64,000 bases of DNA from Rhodocollybia butyracea (Eukaryota > Basidiomycota > Agaricomycetes > Agaricales > Omphalotaceae). The notes below the pieces were generated by a model. The model searched no databases and was not told the DNA's origin. It saw only the letters and a program-made list of their open reading frames with translations. Positions 59,495 to 64,000 of this stretch are shown one piece after another. The stretch is taken from NCBI GenBank assembly GCA_015501585.1, contig JADNRY010000014.1, forward strand, positions 1 to 64,000, in the 5' to 3' direction. Within the stretch, counting starts at the first letter, position 1, and each line of letters begins with the position of its first letter. Made by a program: the position numbers and the translations under genes.

Positions 59495-60922
59495 ATGTCT
59501 CAGTCCTTGCTTGGCTCAACTTCCGAGTTCCTCCTCAGATGTAGATCCAACAATGTCCCCATAACGGGTCGCGACATATTTGACCTAAAGTATCTCATAT
59601 TCAAGACTCGCTGGCTGGCTTTATACCGTAGCCTCACTGCTGCTGACGAAGTCGGTCAGCTTCTGAAACTCCAAAAATCATTACTTTCCCCAATCCACCG
59701 ACTCCCACCAGAGCTCTTGACCGAAATCTTCATTTTCATCGTTGAAGAAAACCCAGTGACATTTGGGGATCATCACTTTCCTGCCACGAGGCTCGATGCA
59801 TTCAGGATATCGCATGTTTGTTGTTGGTGGCGCACCTTGGTTGTCTCGCAACCTATCCTCTGGTCTTTCATCAGCGTCAGAATTGGGAGCGGCCGAATCC
59901 CTACTAAAAGGAATGTGTCCTTCAGAGACATTATTCCGCGCTCTGGATCCACTCCATTGAATATCACCCTGGAATTCTCTTGTAATGGCACTTTTGAACG
60001 TGACTTCGCGGTCCGCAGCATCTTGAACGATTTGGTTGCCCAGGCAAATCGGTGGAAGCATCTGAAGCTCCTATCTTTCCGTTGGGATAGCATGTATCAG
60101 TTTGAACGTGCCCTCATGTCTGGACACGCACTCACACATCCCGGGGACACAGCTGCCAACACATCCCCTTTGCCTCTTCTTGAGAGCTTAACGATTTCGG
60201 CTGAGTCCATGCTGGCCCACGTCAAATCATTCATTTGCTGCCCTCGTCTCAGAGAGCTTCATATAACGGGTTATTCCGCTAGCGCCTCCACCACAGTTGA
60301 CTTACTACATGCACTAGACACTCGGAACTTAACTATCCTGGAAATCAAGGCAGCGCTAGGTTGCCCAGTCGTCGACCTACTCAGGGTATATCCGTCGTTG
60401 CAAACTTTGACACTGGGGGTACTCCGCGGCACCAGGACTCCGTTGCCAGAATGCTTCTCCCATATACATCTAACAACGTTAAACCTTTGCTGGCTTGACG
60501 AATCTTTTCCAAAGGATGTCTGGCAGTCTGTTCAGCTGCCCAATCTGGCTTATCTAAATGTTGTAGCATTTAGGACGAGTACCGAGCAAATAGGTTTCTT
60601 CTCCGTGCCCAAGATACATCTCAAACCCACTTTCGACGCATTGATAGATATGCTCGTTTACTCAGGTTGTTGCTTGCAAAAGGCTTCCGTCCAAGAGAGA
60701 CGAAGAGAAACCCTTGTGGATTACGCCATTTGGCGAAAATTTTTGGAAGAGCTTCCTATGAGTCCGACTGGAGTGCAGCTCTTGAATCAAGGCCTTTGGA
60801 CCCGGGGTTCATTCGCTGGAATAGCATCTACAGAACTAGTCGGGATTCTCGAGACTAGTGAAAGAGTGGCTACTATCGCTCACAGCTTATATAAACTCTT
60901 GTATGCTATCTTTCGTTGGTAG
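59495..60922 (+). CDS. F-box protein 1
   Basis: A single exon encodes 475 aa. The F-box lies at about residues 66-110: PIHRLPPELLTEIFIFI followed by ISHVCCWWRTLVVSQPILWS, the form typical of the large agaricomycete F-box families. The rest consists of leucine-rich, LRR-like segments (PLLESLTIS, CPRLRELHITG, TLNLCWLDESFPKDVWQSVQ). F-box proteins bring substrates to SCF ubiquitin ligases by binding Skp1; the substrate here is unknown. It is followed 187 bp later by a tandem paralogue, so the pair arose by local duplication. Confidence 0.85.
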   Translation: MSQSLLGSTSEFLLRCRSNNVPITGRDIFDLKYLIFKTRWLALYRSLTAADEVGQLLKLQKSLLSPIHRLPPELLTEIFIFIVEENPVTFGDHHFPATRLDAFRISHVCCWWRTLVVSQPILWSFISVRIGSGRIPTKRNVSFRDIIPRSGSTPLNITLEFSCNGTFERDFAVRSILNDLVAQANRWKHLKLLSFRWDSMYQFERALMSGHALTHPGDTAANTSPLPLLESLTISAESMLAHVKSFICCPRLRELHITGYSASASTTVDLLHALDTRNLTILEIKAALGCPVVDLLRVYPSLQTLTLGVLRGTRTPLPECFSHIHLTTLNLCWLDESFPKDVWQSVQLPNLAYLNVVAFRTSTEQIGFFSVPKIHLKPTFDALIDMLVYSGCCLQKASVQERRRETLVDYAIWRKFLEELPMSPTGVQLLNQGLWTRGSFAGIASTELVGILETSERVATIAHSLYKLLYAIFRW

Positions 60923-61108
60923 GTGGAACATGGATGTTCAGTATATGCATGTGCATATCGTGAAGAAACTGAGTAGGGTCAGACTGTGGAACAAGAAACT
61001 AAAGCGACCGATGAGAGGTTGGAACGTGAGATCATGTTACACAGCCACCGCTTATCTCAGTGTTATAGGAGTTGTTTCTTCAAGTTCAACCATCCACTAC
61101 GATCCACT

Positions 61109-62473
61109 ATGACTCAGTCCTTACTAGACTCAACTCCCGAGTTCCTCGCCAGATGCAGATCCGACGATGCCCCCATATCAAGTCGCGACATATTCAACTT
61201 GAATTGCCTTATATTTAAGACATGCTGGCAGCGTTTATTATGTAGTTTCACTGCTGCTAACGAATTTCATCAGCTTTCGACACTCCTCCAATACCAAGAA
61301 TCGTTACTTTCCCCAATCCGTCGACTTCCACCAGAGCTCTTGACCAAAATCTTCACCTTCATCGTTGAAGAAAACCCGATGACATTTGGGGATTACTCGC
61401 CTGGCACGAGGCTCAATGCGTTAAGAATATCGCATGTTTGCTGTTGGTGGCATACCTTGGTTGTCTCGCAGCCTTCCCTCTGGTCTTTTATACGCGTCGA
61501 CATCAGGAATATCCCTACGAAAGGGAGCGTGTTCTTCAGGAAAGACGTCATTCCGCGCTCCGAATTCGCCGCACTGAGTATTACCCTGGAATTTTCTCAT
61601 CATAACAGTATCAATCTCGTGGCTCGTGACATCTTGAACGATTTGGGCGCCCAGGCAAATAGGTGGAAGCACCTGAAGCTCCTAGTCTCCTCTCCGGATG
61701 GCATGCGTCAGCTGGACAATCTCATACCCGGACGCGCACTCACACATCCCAGGGACACGGCTGGAAACATCTCGCCTTTGCCTCTCCTTGAAAGCTTGAC
61801 AATTATATCGATCAATTCCTTGTCGCCAGCCGACGCCGAATCGTTCAATTGCTGCCCTCGTCTCAGAGAGCTTCATATAACGGGTAGCTCTGTTAACGCC
61901 AGCAACGGTACCTTTCACTTCCTGAATGCCATAGACTCTCGAAACTTAATTATCCTGGACATCAAGGCGGCGCTAGACTGTCCAATCGTTGATCTACTCA
62001 GGGCATGTCCGCTGTTGCAAACTTTGACAGTGGGGGCACTTCGCGGTACCGGGGCTCCGCTGCCAGAATGCTTCTTCCATACACATCTAACAACGTTAAA
62101 CCTCTGCTGTATTGACGAACACTTTCCAAAGGATGTCTGGCAATCTGTTCGATTGCCCAGTCTAGCCTATTTGGATGTTGTAATGCGTGCGAAGGAGGTC
62201 AAGCCAACAGGTCTCGCCGTGTTCAAGGTCCATCTCAAACCCACGTTAGACGCGTTGATGAACATGCTAATCTGCTCAGGCTGTCGCTTGCAAAAGGCTT
62301 CCACCCACGAGAGGCGAGGAGGAACCGCCGTGGATTATGTCTTTTTACGAATTTTTTTTGGAAGAGCTTCCAATGCGTCCAACAGGAGCGCGGTTCTTGA
62401 ATCAAGCTCTTTGGACTCAGGATTTATTCACTGGGCTAGCTTCTGCAGATCTAACCTGGATTCTCGAGACTAG
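61109..62473 (+). CDS. F-box protein 2, tandem paralogue with C-terminal frameshift
   Basis: A single exon from the Met at 61109 (MTQSLLDSTPEFLARCRSDD) aligns with F-box protein 1 over its whole length, with the F-box PIRRLPPELLTKIFTFI and the same LRR-like segments. Near 62350 it has one extra T in a run of eight relative to paralogue 1. The frame then shifts and stops at 62473 (454 aa). The original C-terminus (FLEELPMRPTGARFLNQALW ... LLSAILRW) continues in another frame to 62537. Either this is an early pseudogene or the run contains a sequencing error. Function as for paralogue 1. Confidence 0.7.
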   Translation: MTQSLLDSTPEFLARCRSDDAPISSRDIFNLNCLIFKTCWQRLLCSFTAANEFHQLSTLLQYQESLLSPIRRLPPELLTKIFTFIVEENPMTFGDYSPGTRLNALRISHVCCWWHTLVVSQPSLWSFIRVDIRNIPTKGSVFFRKDVIPRSEFAALSITLEFSHHNSINLVARDILNDLGAQANRWKHLKLLVSSPDGMRQLDNLIPGRALTHPRDTAGNISPLPLLESLTIISINSLSPADAESFNCCPRLRELHITGSSVNASNGTFHFLNAIDSRNLIILDIKAALDCPIVDLLRACPLLQTLTVGALRGTGAPLPECFFHTHLTTLNLCCIDEHFPKDVWQSVRLPSLAYLDVVMRAKEVKPTGLAVFKVHLKPTLDALMNMLICSGCRLQKASTHERRGGTAVDYVFLRIFFGRASNASNRSAVLESSSLDSGFIHWASFCRSNLDSRD

Positions 62474-62537
62474 TGAAAGAGCGATTACTACCGCTCGCAG
62501 TATATATAAACTCCTGTCTGCTATCCTTCGTTGGTAA

Positions 62538-63555
62538 GTAGAATATGAATGTTCGGTGTATATGCATACCATGAAAACGAATGTGCATTTTTCCTGGTTG
62601 CTCGTTTGAGACAGAGAGTTAGTAGATTCGGATTATGCTAATGCTCCATCTTTAATCCGACGGCGACTCATAATGACAGTGAAGTAGAAAGAATCCTGAC
62701 GTTTCTTGTTTGTATCTACTTAATCTTGTCGGAAAATGAGGGAGAGGAAAAAGGTGCATATATCGCTTCTGATGTTCAGATCTTGGACCATTTTCTTTTA
62801 TACTTAGCTCGTCCACATCGAAAAGACACTGTGCCAATGCGGATGTCGAGGTCAGGACCGCTGCGAATAACAGCATCATTGATTCATCTGTAAAAACTAT
62901 CGCAAGAGTTTGCAAAGTAGCAGCAACTTGTTCGATTAAGTGACCTCAGGGTGCTCATGCTACATCGATACATATGTGTTCCGCTCGCGTCATGCTACTA
63001 AGGAAATTTGCTGAGGGAGAAGTAAAAAGATGGAAACGAGGGAGGCTCTGACGCGAGAAAAGTCTGGAACCTGTGTTGGGATGTTGCTAAAATAGACGCC
63101 ACATGCTTTCCTTTTATTCCTTTTAAAAGACATTAGGCGCTAGTGATCGACGTTCAACTGCTATTTCAATATTGTCAATGCAAGGTTTATTAGTAGTCTC
63201 TCAGTTCCAGCAGCTTGTATCCCCGTGGCCTAGGTTTCACAGACGCCGCACGCGCAGGCGGAATCCAAAGTCTTGACATAGTGCCCGGCAAGCCAACAGA
63301 ACGAGTCGGTTTCGCATCTAATATCTACGACAGATGAGCATCCATGATGGGCACCAAAGGATCCCAGTAATGGACCGCAAGCCGCCTCATCGGTACCGCC
63401 AAACTGCTCTTTTGAATCATCAGAGGGCCAGTCATTTTACCTGGCATCCACTTGTTAACGTTTTGACTGTTCAACGATTTTAAACTCAAGGTCAGAGAGA
63501 TTAAGAGACTCGTAGGGTGTGGAGAATGTATTAACGACTTCCAACCAAGTAGCTT
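62538..63555. other. Intergenic with one possible small ORF
   Basis: Apart from the weak small secreted ORF at 62652-62879, listed separately, nothing is recognised. Confidence 0.4.
62652..62879 (-). CDS. Possible small secreted peptide
   Basis: A 75-codon frame begins MMLLFAAVLTSTSALAQ, a good signal-peptide sequence, but the rest (CLFDVDELSIKE..., Pro/His-rich) has no known features. It may be the first exon of a longer spliced gene or a chance frame. Confidence 0.25.
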   Translation of the reverse strand: MMLLFAAVLTSTSALAQCLFDVDELSIKENGPRSEHQKRYMHLFPLPHFPTRLSRYKQETSGFFLLHCHYESPSD

Positions 63556-64000
63556 CTAATTCAGGGTAATTGTTTCGTACTCTACGCTCATTCCTGCATT
63601 TCCCTATGGTCGTGATCGTCAGTTGAGTCTCATTAGGCTTCCAGTGATGTTGCTTACCCCATAAGCGGTATAATCTTCAACGACAACCAACACGAAATCT
63701 CCAGTGTGCGACGATGACGCAACAAACTCCGGCGTCAACGGCGCATAGTATGTTGGCCCAGATTCTCCGACACCCGACGAGATTGGAGTCAAGTCTTTTG
63801 CCAGGACGATACCTTCCAAGGGAAAGTTTGCATTAGGCGCAAGGAGGACGGACACAGACTGGCTTGACTCCTCAAAGTAGCGACTAGACACCCAGGTAAA
63901 GTTGAATTCCTAACCGTGAATACATCAGTTCAAGAAAGCTCATAAAGACTATTAACACACCGCCGAGGACGAAATTGTCGAGGAAGCAGCAGGGGAGACG
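63556..64000 (-). CDS. 3' part of an unknown gene (cut by right edge)
   Basis: Three exons on the minus strand are phase-consistent: 64000-63961 (incomplete), 63909-63658 and 63603-63556. They encode about 113 residues: a Ser/Ala-rich end of the first exon, then EFNFTWVSSRYFEESSQSVS, LVVVEDYTAYG and the C-terminus GNAGMSVEYETITLN. The strand-like, hydrophilic sequence without Lys-rich stretches suggests a secreted beta-rich protein, but I do not recognise the family. The N-terminus is outside the window. Confidence 0.6.

Noticed and set aside
60667..60858. Short ORF inside F-box gene 1
   Set aside because: It is an alternate frame of the F-box coding exon; its resemblance to the shifted end of paralogue 2 only reflects the frameshift there.

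Overview
The window is nuclear DNA of a filamentous basidiomycete, most likely an agaricomycete. The evidence is dense short spliceosomal introns (mostly 45-105 nt, GT-AG with several GC-AG), F-box proteins with the agaric-type LPPELLTEIF box, several protein families I know only from mushroom-forming fungi, and housekeeping genes (FAB1, MON2) split into many small exons. I see no rRNA, tRNA, CRISPR or bacterial-type feature.

Left third (1-22 kb): a segmentally duplicated, repeat-rich block. It holds six copies (one cut by the window edge) of a small secreted-protein gene. Each complete copy has a short signal-peptide exon, a 49-58 nt intron and one long second exon. Downstream of most copies lies a TOPORS-like RING-finger gene. 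The layout is copy 0(-), A(-) | B(+), C(+), D(+), E(+), with A and B head to head. Only the last RING gene (19190-21958) is intact. The others are pseudogenes, and A, C and D end at the same internal point. Copy D is interrupted in its 3' end by a nested pair of non-autonomous inverted-repeat elements. A decayed gene-like stretch and non-coding repeats fill the gaps.

Middle (22-33 kb): a homeodomain transcription factor (-), a protein with a nucleotidyltransferase-like motif (-), and a tandem pair of secreted proteins (P1 intact, P2 with a broken first exon). By my reading P1 and P2 carry two tandem copies of the same domain that the left-hand secreted family has once. This is the main candidate for an undescribed protein family.

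Right half (33-64 kb): FAB1 PI3P 5-kinase without a visible FYVE finger, a 2OG-Fe(II) oxygenase, a predicted fusion of an agaric-restricted protein with a TALE homeodomain, a cyclin-like gene, a decayed kinase-like pseudogene, a G1 glutamic peptidase, the large MON2 trafficking gene (16 exons), a tandem pair of F-box proteins (the second frameshifted), and the 3' part of another gene at the right edge. Exon boundaries were worked out by hand from splice sites, reading frame and alignment among paralogues. They have not been checked against transcripts.
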